The position numbers and the translations under genes were made by a program. DNA of 64,000 nt from Thysanoteuthis rhombus (taxonomy: Eukaryota > Mollusca > Cephalopoda > Oegopsida > Thysanoteuthidae): contig OY735209.1 in the NCBI GenBank assembly GCA_963457665.1, positions 61,084,654 to 61,148,653 of the forward strand, written 5' to 3'. The notes below the pieces were generated by a model. It saw only the letters and a list, made by a program, of their open reading frames with translations, made no database searches and was not told where the DNA came from. This document shows, in pieces, positions 34,405 through 46,364 of this stretch. Positions within the stretch are counted from its first letter, which is position 1. Every line of letters begins with the position of its first letter.

Positions 34405-35665
34405 ATGAACTATTGGGATCAGTGAATTTACACATTCCACAAAAAATTAATTCTTTGCTAATTTCATTGTTTTATTGGGAATTTCATTGGGTTATTTGTA
34501 GAACGTCTTTATTGTTAATACTTTGTTGCAACACCATTACAGTTAATTACTTGGAAATTCCGACCGAACGATGAAAGAATTCATGAGGCACCTCATCCCA
34601 AGCAGCTAAGATGGCAGTGTTGAGTTTCTGCACCGGATCAAGTTGCCCTGCCCACCCGACTTCAAGAACTTTTCTGGTCAACAATCACATTTTCAATGAT
34701 TCCGAGATGGAAGATGTACGCCGACCAGACTGAAACGTCCATACCTTTCTATTAAAGATATCGTTGTATGACTCTTCCAACATGAATATGAGCGTCCTGC
34801 TGAAACATAAACTGATGAATACCGATAAGAACACTTTCAGCTACTTAATTTGCATTTCATAGCATATCCACGTATCCTGCAGCGTTTAGCCGCGGCGTGT
34901 CAACGAACATGAGTGCAATCTTTTCACCCTATCCTATAACGTCCAAACTATGGACTTACATGATCCAGAAAGAATCCCTCTGGTGATAGAATGTCATGCC
35001 AGTTTCACTGGAGACCATCTTGGCCATCAGGGCGGAATTTCTTCTCGTCTAGGATGACGATTCTCCCCCAATCCTCGTTCCAATTTTTTATGAAGTCTTG
35101 CATATACCAATACGTGTTGTTTGTGAATCGTTTCCAGACTTGGACTCTGCAACATTTTTCCCCGCTTGAATCCTGACATCCTAATTGAATTGTTCTTCTG
35201 ATGGCCTCTTTGTGAATTTAAATTCTGCCATTAGACAAGCCAGGGACTTATGGTTTTTTTTCCATACGGCTCATCATGATCAGACATTTTCTTGGGTCTA
35301 ATATCCCTTTTCTTGGCTCTATAATTGTGTTAATCATGTAAAAAAAATCTCACAACTATCTGGCAGATTAATCCACCCAGCTACTGCCTTTCGTGATATG
35401 CCCAGATAATGGAGTTCCACAAACCTACTGAATTCTAACAGCATCAGTATCTTTCTCACACAGTGTTGACTTGACACTGTTTTCAATAATTACAGAAATC
35501 GATTGATTGAACTCTTCATATAATTTCACTTGTCGATGAGTGAAAAGTTTAAGTAGGATGAAAATTTTCAATAATCAAAATTCTGTCTAAATTACTCTTC
35601 TATTCAGAATTTTTTGTAAATTCCCAATCGAAAAATCACTGACAGAAATTGGTTGATTCAAGACA
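34405..35665 (-). mobile_element. Tc1/mariner DNA transposon, degenerate, with probable inverted ends
   Basis: Minus-strand transposase pieces are seen in order. An N-terminal helix-turn-helix-like region lies at about 35200-35440. WNEDWGRIVILDEKKFRPDG then QDG and WHD (about 35085-34995) correspond to the W..V.F.DEKKF.LDGPDG..YYWHD motif with the first catalytic Asp. VSVWSAYIFHLGIIENVIV (about 34740-34690) corresponds to WPAYSPDLNPIENLW. CNGVATKY ends it near 34530. Many stops and frame changes are present, so it is inactive. Outside the coding part, tcagtgaatttacacattcc with acaaaaaatt near 34418 resembles the inverse of sequence near 35590-35650 (ttttttgtaaattccc...cactgac), consistent with terminal inverted repeats. 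Confidence 0.6.
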
Positions 35666-35785
35666 AGTAACAAATTTCTCTGGTTCACTGTGGTGGTGAT
35701 TTATGTCTGGTTTGTAAATTGATGCTTTTACGTATCTATCTGTTTCTCTATCTTTTTTACGTATCTATCTATCGATTTATTCATC

Positions 35786-35795
35786 TATCTATCTA

Positions 35796-35882
<87 letters not shown>
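35786..35882. repeat. (CTAT)n(CT)n(TA)n compound microsatellite
   Basis: Three simple repeats run into each other without gaps. Confidence 0.95.
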
Positions 35883-35885
<3 letters not shown>

Positions 35886-35924
35886 CCATGTAACGCTGGT
35901 GTTACCTTACTTACTGCTTTGTTG

Positions 35925-36182
35925 TATCATCATCATTATCATCATCATGATCATCAGTCTTTTAATGTCCGTCGTTGGACATAGACCTTCCCCAGGATTC
36001 GCCACAATTATCTATCATGGGCGTCGTGGAGCCAGTATTTAATGAATTTGTCTAGTTCATATCTCCATCTCGTATTCTGTCAGCCTCGGTTTCTTATGTG
36101 ATCTCTGGGGATCCCTGTTGTGAGTCTTGATGTCCATCGGTTGTCTTTCATTCTCGCAACATAGCCTGCCCATTGCCATTTA
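35925..36182 (-). mobile_element. RTE LINE 3' end, 5'-truncated
   Basis: Minus-strand copy starting with CAT/GAT-like repeats (35926-35956), then gtcgttggacatagacct, gggcgtcgtggagccagta and ctctggggatccctgttgtg. It ends near 36182 within the WAGH-equivalent region. Confidence 0.75.
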
Positions 36183-36408
36183 AGCCAAACAGCTCAACCC
36201 TGGGGGCTCAAAGTTAGACTGTGAAGGTAATTCTTGAGGATGAAGATGGGATAGACATCTGAGGTCAGTAGCGATTGTCATAAGTCAGTTAGGAATCAAA
36301 ACTGCTATTTGAGAGCGAACTTCAAAAAGGGACATCTTTTAGAATGACACTGCATTGATGGAATGCGCCGTAATTGTAAGCCCTCATGTATGTCTCTTAA
36401 AATTTCAA
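36183..36408. other. Unassigned spacer
   Basis: Nothing recognised. Confidence 0.3.
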
Positions 36409-36409
36409 T

Positions 36410-36610
36410 GGAGATGCCAGTGGCCAAGCAGTTCGGAGCATCAAAAAAGTGTCTGTGGACTGAGTTCAAACTCCGACAGAGATAATCTGCGTTCACTTCT
36501 CATTAAAATGAGACGCATAGAAGCAAGCAATCATGCACATACAGATTTGCATTTCCTGATGCCGATCAATAGCATTTACATTTTCCAAAACTTGACTTGG
36601 TACACCCAGT
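36410..36610 (+). mobile_element. tRNA-derived SINE-like sequence
   Basis: A box-like agtggccaagcagttcgg (about 36418-36435) and B box-like gagttcaaactcc (about 36462-36474) have tRNA-like spacing. A non-tRNA tail of about 130 bp follows. The tRNA fold is incomplete, so a SINE head is more likely than a tRNA gene. Confidence 0.5.
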
Positions 36611-36715
36611 AAAATTCGATCTCATTTCGGACGACATAGTCTGTTAAACTAACAGTTTACCGTATTGATTAATAACAAAATTGCCATTTTTAGGTTCCAG
36701 CATTTAAGAACAGTA

Positions 36716-37340
<625 letters not shown>

Positions 37341-37344
37341 GCCG

Positions 37345-37455
37345 ATGGGCTACACACATAGTAAAAATGTTAAACGACTACAGGACATCACGACTCACAA
37401 CGTGGATCCCCAGAGATCATATGCGAAACTGTGGTCGACAGAAAATAAGATAAAC
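37345..37455 (+). mobile_element. RTE LINE C-terminal fragment
   Basis: Encodes WATHIVKMLNDYRTSRLTTW and IPRDHMRNCGRQKIR in alternate frames. This matches the WAGHVARM.DNRWTSR.T.W.PRDH.RN.GRQ tail of the RTE family. Only about 110 bp is kept, without the (GAT)n end. Confidence 0.65.
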
Positions 37456-37626
37456 AAGACAATATTGAATAAGGATTATTCCTTATGTAAAATAAATGCT
37501 ACGTATAGACTTATAGATGTAGCTACGTACAAGCAAGCTCAAATATGTTCACAGGTCTCTGACATAAATATTCAAACACAACATCGGATACATAAACATC
37601 TATCTCCACAATTGTTTATATTCCAA

Positions 37627-37800
37627 ATTAGAAACCATCAACCAAAACTGTCAACATAGCTTTCTGCAGTCTTCAAGTTGGTCGGGCTGACTGGCTGGCT
37701 ATGTATGTATGATGTAAACAGGCTGCACCGATGGAGCAAGAGGGCTGAAGATATGAACATTCATTCCTTATTATGTCAACAAAAGACATGAATTAGTTAA
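37627..37800 (+). repeat. I1 repeat, terminal fragment
   Basis: Begins ttagaaaccatcaaccaaaa and continues actgtcaacatagctttct, ctgactggctggctatgta, gctgcaccgatggagcaaga and ttccttattatgtcaacaaa. It gives the clearest reading of the I1 terminus. Confidence 0.65.
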
Positions 37801-37994
37801 GTATTTTATTCTCCTTCAAAATTCATCTTGGAGCTTATTTTTTTCAGGTGGATTATGAATTTTTGGACATAAACAGTCATCAATGTTTAAAAGCGAAGGT
37901 GATTGTGGTTATGCCTTTATATATTCGAAACGACTTTTGCAACAGATGGGAAACGGCAAGTAACGTTTTAAGCAGAAATCCGAAGATGAATGTG

Positions 37995-37995
<1 letters not shown>

Positions 37996-38070
<75 letters not shown>
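37996..38070. repeat. (TA)n microsatellite
   Basis: About 75 bp of TA repeats. Confidence 0.95.
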
Positions 38071-38073
<3 letters not shown>

Positions 38074-38189
38074 AAAAATGAGAACATAAGAAAACAGATG
38101 GCTGAAGTGCAAGAAGGATTTTTTTGCGGACAAATATTGAGTGGAGTTAGCTTAGGATCCCGTGGAATTAAGAGAGCCCAGTTTGAATG

Positions 38190-38460
38190 CCAAAAACATA
38201 AGATAGCTAAGAAAGAAAGAAGGGAGGGGAGAAAAAAAGGAATTAATTAATGGATGGAAGTACGAGGGAAGGAAGGATTGACGGAATGAAGGAAGGAGGT
38301 AAGGGCGGACGGACGGAGGAAGGAATTTATCTAAGAGAGAAAGGAAGGAAAAAGTTTGACACAAAAAGGGAAAGAAAAGACGTAATTGAAAAAGGAAAAA
38401 AAACTTTGAAGCAACAAGAGAAAATCATTTCTGGAAATCTGAATTACATGAACGAATAAA
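38190..38460. repeat. Purine-rich (GGAA/GAAA)-like low-complexity block
   Basis: The plus strand is almost entirely A and G; Lys/Glu/Gly-rich frames follow from composition. Confidence 0.75.
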
Positions 38461-38701
38461 TGACTGCATTATTGAAAAAATGAAAAAGTGGGCGCTGTTT
38501 TTTGGGGGGCAGGGGGTTGTCCATTCTTTCTTACCACATTCCTCTCCAACTATTTGCCCATCCATTTCTACCTTCCTCCTCTAATGAACGCATTACTCCA
38601 CCCTGATTCATTGAGAGAAGTGGTAGTGAGGTGATGCCCTATCATTGGTGGTAAAGGCAACTTCCTCTCTATTACTTGTCACATGTAGTGGAACAGCGTA
38701 T

Positions 38702-38702
<1 letters not shown>

Positions 38703-38743
<41 letters not shown>

Positions 38744-40227
38744 TACCTAGGCGTCCTTGAATGTGACACGATAAAACGGGAAGAGATGAAGGAAAAAATA
38801 AAGAGAGAATACCTTAGAAGGATAAGGAAAATATTAGAGACCAAATTAAACAGCAGAAATCTAATAAAAGGAATGAACACCTGGGCTGTGTCAGTAGTTA
38901 GATATACAGGACCATTCCTAGGATGGACAAAGGAAGAACTCCAATCAATGGATAGGCGAACTAGGAAACTTATGACAATGCATAAAGCATTACACCCTAA
39001 GATGATACAGATAGACTATACGTTAAGAGAAAAGAAGGTGGCAGGGGGCTCATCAGCATAGAAGACTGTGTCCAGAGAGCTAAAGTAGTCCTAGAAAGGT
39101 ATGTGCAAACGTATAGTGAAGAAATCATAAAGAGTGCGAGAGATAGTGCAACAAAGAACAAAGTGGAAAACAATGAAACAGTACAGCAAACAAGAAAAGA
39201 AAGATGGGAAGAGAAAAAATTGTATGGCGAGTTTAAAAGGTAGATACAAGATGTAGCAGATGAGAAATCATGGACGTGGTTACGAAAAGGAAACCTTAAG
39301 AGAGAAACGGAATCGCTCATCATGGCAGCCCAAAACAAAAGCATAAGGACAAACTACATAAAAACAAAAATCGACAGAACACAGACAAACAGCAAATGCC
39401 GCATGTGCGGTGGAAGAGATGAGACAGTAAACCACATAACTAGTGAATGTAGTCAACTCGCCCAGAAGTAGTATAAGCATAGACACGATAGATTAGCAAC
39501 GATGATACACTGGGAACTAAGCAAACAAATGGGATTCAGCCATGTGGAAAAGTGGTATCAGCACAAGCAAGAGGCAGTTTTGGAGAATGACAACCACAAA
39601 CTACTGTGGGACTTTGATATCCAAACTGACCACCTCATCCAGGCAAGAAGACCGGACTTAGTAATAGAAGACAAAAAAAGGAAGGCCTGCCAAATAGTAG
39701 ACGTTGCTGTACCTGCAGACCATAGAGTAAAAAAGAAAGAGAGTGAAAAACGGGAAAAATACGAGGACCTAGCAAGAGAGTTAAGGAAGATGTGGAACAT
39801 GAAAACCAGGGTAGTATCGGTCATAGTGGGCGCACTAGGAATAGTCCCCAAAACGCTGAGGGTGAGACTGGAGGAGATCAGGATTAGGGGAAGGATTGAG
39901 ACCGTACAGACCACATCACTACTGGGAACTGCACGGATACTGAGGAAAGTGCTAGAGATATAAGTACTGCAACGGATTTTAGCCCTGACATGATAGGTGA
40001 AAGAGAGAGGAGACGTTAGCTGAAGACCTGAGGAGACTTATTGTCACTCAGCCTTCAGCGATAACCACTGGGCAACCGGTGTGAAACTGTAAATCGTAGA
40101 ATTACTGCGACCTATGAGTACTAGGAGAGGAGGGCTGGAGACTTGAAGAGACTTGCTGTCACTCAAACTCCAGCGTTTACCACCAGGCAACTGGTGTGAG
40201 ATTCCAAATAATAATAATAATAATAAT
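38703..40227 (+). mobile_element. RLE-type LINE copy A, 5'-truncated, between two (AAT)n tracts
   Basis: The best copy of a non-LTR element with a restriction-enzyme-like endonuclease (R2/R4 group). It starts right after (AAT)n (38705-38742) in the RT thumb: YLGVLECD, then FLGWTKEELQSMDRRTRKLM. A CCHC-type knuckle follows (Cys codons at 39397 and 39406, His 39433, Cys 39448; C-X2-C-X8-H-X4-C). The endonuclease has RPD at 39649-39657 and, 14 residues on, the Asp at 39700-39702 in VDVAVP, so the PD-X14-D core is intact. The ORF ends ARILRKVLEI at 39963. The 3' UTR holds two copies of a ggcaac-ggtgtga motif about 120 bp apart and ends in (AAT)n (40207-40227). A frameshift near 39040 and stops at 39241 and about 39469 disable it. 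Confidence 0.75.
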
Positions 40228-41491
40228 TGGAGGAGAAAGTGGGGGATAAAAAGAATACCAGAAAAATGAGCTAAATGATGAAAAGTCGATAAAAGGAATG
40301 AACACAGGGGCAGAATCGGTAGCAAGAAACATAGGACCATTTATTGGATGGACGAAATGGTCAATGAACCAGCAAACTAAGAAACCTTTCTGGCGGTGCA
40401 AAAGGCTCAACCGACCAAGAGATGGTACAGACAAATTGTATGCGGTAAGAAAGAAAGGCGATGAATTACTGATCAGCATAAAAGTGTCCAAATGACTAAA
40501 ACAGAGATGAAAAGGTACGTAAACAGTCAGTGAAGATATCATGAAATCTGCTCAAAGCAGTGCAACAAACAATAAAGGATAGTAAGCAAGGTAGTAATGC
40601 AAACAAGAAAAGAAATAAGGAGAACTAAAAAGAGTTCATGGATAATTCAAAAGGCAGATGAAAAATATTGATCACGGGCATGGCTAGGCAAAGGACACTT
40701 GAAGAGAGAAACAATCCCTTATCGTGGAAGCCAAAAAGCGATGTCTCAGGACAAACTATGTCAAGACAAAATCGTCAGCAACCAGAAACAAAACAGAAAA
40801 TGCCGTCTCCTTTGAGAAAAGTATGAGACGATAAGTCACATAACCATCAATTGTAGCAGACAACCTAAAGAGTACAAGAACAAGGACGACAGGGTAACAG
40901 CGGACGAATAAGAATTGCCAATGGCGTAGATGTTTGGAAATTGGGGGATGGTTGGGACAATACAAACCACAGCTCTCAGTGATGTGTGAAAAACGGGAAA
41001 AATACAAGGACCTAGCAAGAGAATTGAGGAAGATGTGGAACATGAAAACCAGGGTAGTGTCGGTCATAGTGGGCGCACTGGGAACTGTCCCAAAAACACT
41101 GAGGGTGAGACTGGAAGAGATCGGTATAAAGGGAAGGATTGAGACTGTACAGAGCACGGCACTGCTGGGAACTGCACGGATACTGAGGAAAGTGCTAGAA
41201 ATATAAGGACTGCAACATTAACTTTCAACAGTGACCCAACTGAGGAAGTGAAATGAAAGCGGAAACTCAAATTGCAGCATTGACATAATACGTGAAAGAG
41301 AGAAGAGACTCAGTGTCACTCAGCCTTCAGCGATGACCACTGGGTAACCGGTGTGAAACTGTAAATCGCAGTATTACTGCGACCTATGAGTACTAGGAAA
41401 GAAGGGCTGGAGACTTGAGGAGACTTGCTGTCACTCAAACTCCAGCGTTTACCACCAGGCAACTAGTGTGAGATTGATAATAATAATGATG

Positions 41492-41524
<33 letters not shown>
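40228..41524 (+). mobile_element. RLE-type LINE copy B, diverged
   Basis: Abuts the (AAT)n of copy A. The first 700 bp is strongly decayed (IKGMNTGAESVARNIGPFIG and WTKWSMNQQTKK survive). The CCHC and PD-D regions are not readable. From about 40980 the C-terminus is much better kept: CEKREKYKDLARELRKMW through TARILRKVLEI, with a stop ending at 41206. The 3' UTR with both ggcaac-type motifs follows and ends in (AAT)n at about 41475-41524. The contrast in decay suggests an internal deletion or recombination between copies of different age. Confidence 0.65.
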
Positions 41525-41525
<1 letters not shown>

Positions 41526-42035
41526 TAATGGCAAAGGAATCAATGAAGATATGAAAGATGAAAGTCATGGTAGTGCCAGTAATAATGTGCACTCAAAACT
41601 GTACAAAAGACACTGAAAACGAGATTGAAGGAGCTGAAGATAAGAGGAAGAATTGAGACTATATAGACCACAGCACTACTGGGGACTGTTTGAGTACTGA
41701 GGAGAGTACTGGAATTAAGAGACATGATCTCTAGTTGTTATCGATGGCCAAATAGCCAGGATATAGGCATGGTGGAAACAGTACAAACCTTATCGCTGCA
41801 GGGATATGTAAGAACCATATGATAGAAAGGCTGGAGACCTGAGGAGACTTACTGTCACTCGGCCTTCCGCGATAGCCACCAGGCCACTGGTGTGAAACTG
41901 AAAACCACCGACTGCTACAGGCTGAAAATGTTGAGTGGAAGGCTGGATACTTGAGGAGACGTTGTCGTACAGTTTCCAGCTTTGACCACCAGACGGCGGT
42001 TGGGAAATGCAAATAACAATGATAGGTACTATTTT
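41525..42035 (+). mobile_element. RLE-type LINE copy C, short and diverged
   Basis: Abuts the (AAT)n of copy B. Only the last part of the ORF is present (KMKVMVVPVIM, near 41550-41590). The 3' UTR has two motifs (gccaccaggccactggtgtg near 41874, gaccaccagacggcggttgg near 41985). The terminal AAT tail is reduced to aaataacaatgata. Confidence 0.6.
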
Positions 42036-42329
42036 TACATGTAAACACAACTTTAGAGTCGTTAAATGTTTGTTTGGAATTTCGCTCGTTCTTTTATTAA
42101 CTGTTAATTTTAAAGTCTTTTGTTCATTGAAATTTCAAATTTAAAGAATACAAAAAAGAGGGATAGAAATTTTTGTATATCTGAAACTTTAAAGACTAGC
42201 TTACTAAGTTAAAACTTGATAGAAATTAGGGAGAGATGTGACCATACCCATCACACTTGAGTCGTTTCTTGATGATTAAAGGAAACAATACGTAGGAAAG
42301 TAGCTAATTCTAAAGTTTAGTGACATAGG
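42036..42329. other. Unassigned AT-rich spacer
   Basis: Nothing recognised. Confidence 0.3.
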
Positions 42330-42395
42330 TTTGTTGTTGGACATAGACCTCCCCCACGATTCACCACACTTCTCTATCATGGGCATCGTGAAACC
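42330..42395 (-). mobile_element. RTE LINE extreme 3' fragment
   Basis: About 65 bp in minus orientation (gttgttggacatagacctcc, caccacacttctctatcatg) from the RTE 3' end. Flanked by non-RTE sequence and followed at once by RLE-LINE copy D. Confidence 0.6.
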
Positions 42396-44591
42396 AAAGG
42401 TGCCTAGATAAATGCTAGGTCCCAGAATGGATGACCACAGGCAGAACGACCTGCATCTAAAAAAACATTGAGAGAGAGTGAATCAGACAAGCAATTATAG
42501 ACCAATCACATGCCGGCCAATTATATGGAAAATCCTGACCGGACAGATAGGAAAGATAATATATATTTCTATGAAGAGGGCTATTACCAGAAGAACAGAG
42601 CAAATGGAGGGGGAACCAAAAGGGTAAACAGCCTAAGAAAAAGGAGGAAAATGTTGCAATGGGATAGATTGACTTTTAAAAAAAGCATATGATATGATCC
42701 CACATAGCTGGATACTCGAGTGCCTCAGGATATCCAAGATCAGCGAACCCGTGGTGAGATAATAGCCAACTCTATGAAAGACTGGCAAGTGGACTTGACA
42801 TTTACAAAAGAAATCTTAGCAGAGGTAAGTATGAAAAGGGGGAGAGTCCAGAAATACTCTCCACTGTTTGTTCTAACCATGATGCATTCAAAACAATTTT
42901 GAAAAATAGCAAAGGATACGAATTCTCTGGAGTGAAAGGTAGAGTAAACCCCCTAATGCACATGTACAACATAAAGCTATTAGCAAGGAACAGGGAAGAA
43001 TTTGAAATGCTGTTCAACGAAATGAATGAATACAGATAGGACATTGGAATTGAGTTCGGGGTGGGAAAATGTGCACCGATGGTGATGTACAAAGGAAGGC
43101 CCGTAGCAGCAGAATGAATCGAATTATCAGACAACAAAAAGATCACAGCATTGACCCCACAATATATCCCGATATAAATACCTGGGAGTCCTCGAATGTG
43201 ACTCGATAAAAAGGGAAGAAATGAAAGAGAAAATACAAAGAATATACCTTAGGAGGATAAGGATAATAATAGACACCAAACGAAATGGGAGGAAGATGAT
43301 AAAAGGAGCAAAATCATGGGCAATGCCGATAGTAAGATACACATGGCCGTTCCTTGGATGGACAAAGAAAGAACTCCAATCAATGGACCTGCGAACAAGA
43401 AAGCTAATGACAATGCACACGGTTTTACATCCCAGAGATGACATAGATTGACTGTACGTAAAAGGGATAGAAGACGGTGGAGGAGTTGTCAGCACAGAAG
43501 ACAAAAACAGGACTAGGAAAGAATGCGCAAACAAATAGTGAAGACATGATAAAGAGCTTCTGAAACCGTTCAACGAACGAGAAAAATGAGAACAGAAAAA
43601 AACTTTACGGAGAATTCAAAAGACGGATACAAAATGTTGTAGACGAGAGATCATGGACATGGCTACGCAAAGGAAACCGGAAAAGAGAAACTGAATCATT
43701 CATCATGGCAGCCTAAAACAAATTCATCAGGTCGGGACAAACGATATCAAGGCAAAAATCGACCAAACCCAAACAAAAAACAAATGCCGTCTACGCAGAG
43801 AAAGGGGAAAGACTGAAAATCACATAACTAGTGAATGTGGTCAATTAGCCCAGAAAGAGTATAAAAGAGACACGATCGGGTAGCAGCACAGGGAACTGAG
43901 CAAAAGAATGGGATTCAACCATGCCGACAATTGGTACCAGTACAAACCACAGAGAGCCCTGGAAAATGCAAGCCATACGTTTCTCTGTGACTTATACATC
44001 CAAACTGACCTCCCCATCAGAGCAAGAACACTGTACCAGGTGATAGAAAAGGAGAACCTGCCAAATAATAGACGTGGCTGTGCCTGCAGATCACAAATAC
44101 AAAAGGTAATGAAAAACTATGGAAATACCAGAACCTGGTACCAGTAATAGTGGGTGCACCTGGAACTGTGCCAAAGTCACTGAAAGCAAGATTGGAGGAA
44201 ATGGGAATAAGAAGGGCTGAGACGATACGGACCAGAGCACTGCTGGGGACTGCATGAATTCTAGGAACCGTACTGGGAATATGAGACCAACAACCCCTAA
44301 TGGCCAAACAGTCAAGAAAAGGGTATGGTGAAGGCAACATTAATCACAGCACTGCTGCAACAGGTGAGGACGGTATGAAAAGAGGACTGGAGACCTGAAG
44401 AGATTTACTTTCACTCAACCTCAAACGATAACTACCTGGTAAATGGTGAGAAAAAGTAATTACAGCACTGCTGTGGACTGTTAGAGTGTGAAGAGGAGGA
44501 CTGGAGACTTGAGGAGGCTCGCTGTCACTCTCCAGCGGTGACCAACAGGCAACTGGTGAGGAAATGCAATAACTACTACTAATAATAATAA
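42396..44591 (+). mobile_element. RLE-type LINE copy D, longest, catalytically broken
   Basis: Extends furthest 5', into the RT fingers and palm: NYRPITC (about 42495), then KKAYDMIPHSWILECLRISK (about 42677-42740). The catalytic motif C region near 42955-42990 reads LMHMYNIKLLARNREEFEM. A two-codon shortening appears to have removed the Asp pair expected in YxDD. The thumb is well kept (RSWAMP-like, FLGWTKKELQSMDLRTRKLM about 43350-43410). The knuckle at about 43785-43845 reads CRLRRERGKTENHITSEC, with the second Cys replaced by Arg. The endonuclease PD motif at about 44020-44035 is altered to TLYQV. The 3' UTR ends in a short (AAT)n at 44580-44591. Confidence 0.65.
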
Positions 44592-45113
44592 TGAATACCA
44601 TGATGTAGCGAGAGAACTGATGAAGATGTGGAGCATAAAAGTCAGGGTAGTGCCAGTCATAGTAGGCGCACTGGGAACTATACCAAAGACACTGAGGGCA
44701 AGACTGGAGGAGATCGGGATAAAAGGTAGGGTTGAGACTGTACAGACCACACTACTACTAGGAACTGCACAGATACTGAGGAAAGTGCTAGAAATATAAA
44801 ATCTGCAACACTAATTGTTTACAGTGGCCTCACAGAGGAAGGGAAACGAAAGCGGAAATATGATCCACAGCACTGGCATGATAGGCGACGGAGAGAAGAA
44901 ATGTTGACTGAAGACCTGGGGAGACTTATTATCACTCAGCCTTCAGCGATGACCACTGGGCCAACGGTGTGAAACTGTAAACTGCAGTATTACTGTGGTC
45001 TATGAGAACGAGGATAGGGGGAGCTGGAGACTTGAGGAGACTTGCTATCACTCAAACTCTAATGGTAATTACCAGGCAACTGGTGTGAGATTGCAAATAA
45101 TAATAATAATAAT
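44592..45113 (+). mobile_element. RLE-type LINE copy E, short
   Basis: Starts in the (AAT)n of copy D with YHDVARELMKMW, runs through VPVIVGALGTIPKTLRARLE and ARILRKVLEI-equivalent (about 44600-44799), then the full 3' UTR with both motifs, ending in (AAT)n at about 45097-45113. The final ~200 bp of ORF is open and close in sequence to copies A and B. Confidence 0.7.
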
Positions 45114-45518
45114 GATGAAGATGACGCAAGCTGGAATTGTTGTACGGGAGATTACTTTGATTACATGGACTGTTGATCGGGGAAAAAGATTATTATTATT
45201 TTGATTGCATAAATTTCTGACCAAATTAAAACTTCCAATTTATTTGTTTCTTTGTTAAAAAAAAAATCGAAACTCTACCAAAAAAACATGCAATTTCTCT
45301 GATCCGGTGTTACATAAACATACATAACTGATATTTAGCTGCTGCAAAAACAAGGGTTGCTGTATATTCGAGATTGCATTGTGCTCGAGTGAAAATGGTA
45401 ATATTACCTGTGTGCACATAAGCACGTAGGACGCGGGTAAGTTTTTGCACGTGTATGTGTCTGTAGGTAGAGGAGGTAAATAAAAGAGAAGGATACAACT
45501 ATAGGTGAGTCTGCAATC
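45114..45518. other. Unassigned spacer
   Basis: Nothing recognised. Confidence 0.3.
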
Positions 45519-45561
45519 ATTGATGATGATGATGATGCTGATGATGATGATGATGATGATG
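45519..45561. repeat. (GAT)n microsatellite
   Basis: Trinucleotide tract like an RTE tail, but no RTE body precedes it. Confidence 0.9.
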
Positions 45562-45889
45562 ACGGTAATGATCGTGTCCAATGATTCTGATTGGTCGACT
45601 AGATGTAACATTTGCGATGTTTTTTTCTTGGGGGGGGGTCAATGAGGAAAGGTGATAGAAAGGCTATTTTCTTGCCGGTCTACTTGCCTGGCTGTGTGTC
45701 TGTTGATTTGTTTGTGTGCGTCTCTGTTCTATTCAGTTGGGTGGGGGGGGAAAGAGGCATAAAAGAACAAATGAGGCATGCTTGAGCAGGAATGAGACGC
45801 ATAAAAAGTTGGAGAATAAAACGATTGAGAAGGAAGGAAGTTAATGCTTCGTTGGGACTCAATAAGATCTGAGCAACAGCGGTAAAATA

Positions 45890-46056
45890 TAGGAGAGGAT
45901 GAGAGAGGAAGGATGCATGAGAGAGAGGGGGGGATTGATCTGGAAGGGTTGGAACAGAAGGGCATCTGAGAAGAAGAAGAAGAGGAAAAAGAAGAAGAAG
46001 AAGAAGAAGAAGAAGAAGAAGGACAACAACAACAGCAACAACAACAACAACAACAA

Positions 46057-46098
<42 letters not shown>

Positions 46099-46101
46099 CT
46101 A
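45890..46101. repeat. (GAA)n-(CAA)n compound trinucleotide tract
   Basis: Purine-rich DNA leads into (GAA)n (about 45970-46020), then (CAA)n (about 46022-46100). Poly-Leu, poly-Ser, poly-Cys and poly-Val frames on the minus strand are repeat translations. Confidence 0.95.
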
Positions 46102-46364
46102 CGAAATACTGATGAGCTAGAAGACAAACCAATACAGTTTATTGCAAAAAACGAACAAAATCCGGTCATGGTGGACATGATGATTGAACCCGTTACATCA
46201 GTGAATGCTCTACAAGATGAGTTTACTAATCTCAGACAGGTCTCCAAAATATACAAAAAAGTATACGAAATCTAAACTGAGCATTATAGCTCTAAAAAAT
46301 AACGATATATCAACTTTTAAAAAAATGCTGTGTTGGGCACTTATCGTGCGCGGTCACTAATATG

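Noticed and set aside
38997..39486. Minus-strand Ser/Phe/Leu frames of up to 115 codons across the LINE array
   Set aside because: They are antisense to the better-supported LINE coding sequence on the plus strand.
45680..46256. Minus-strand frames of 150-175 codons rich in Leu, Ser, Cys or Val
   Set aside because: Produced by (GAA)n/(CAA)n trinucleotide repeats, which leave three frames open at once.
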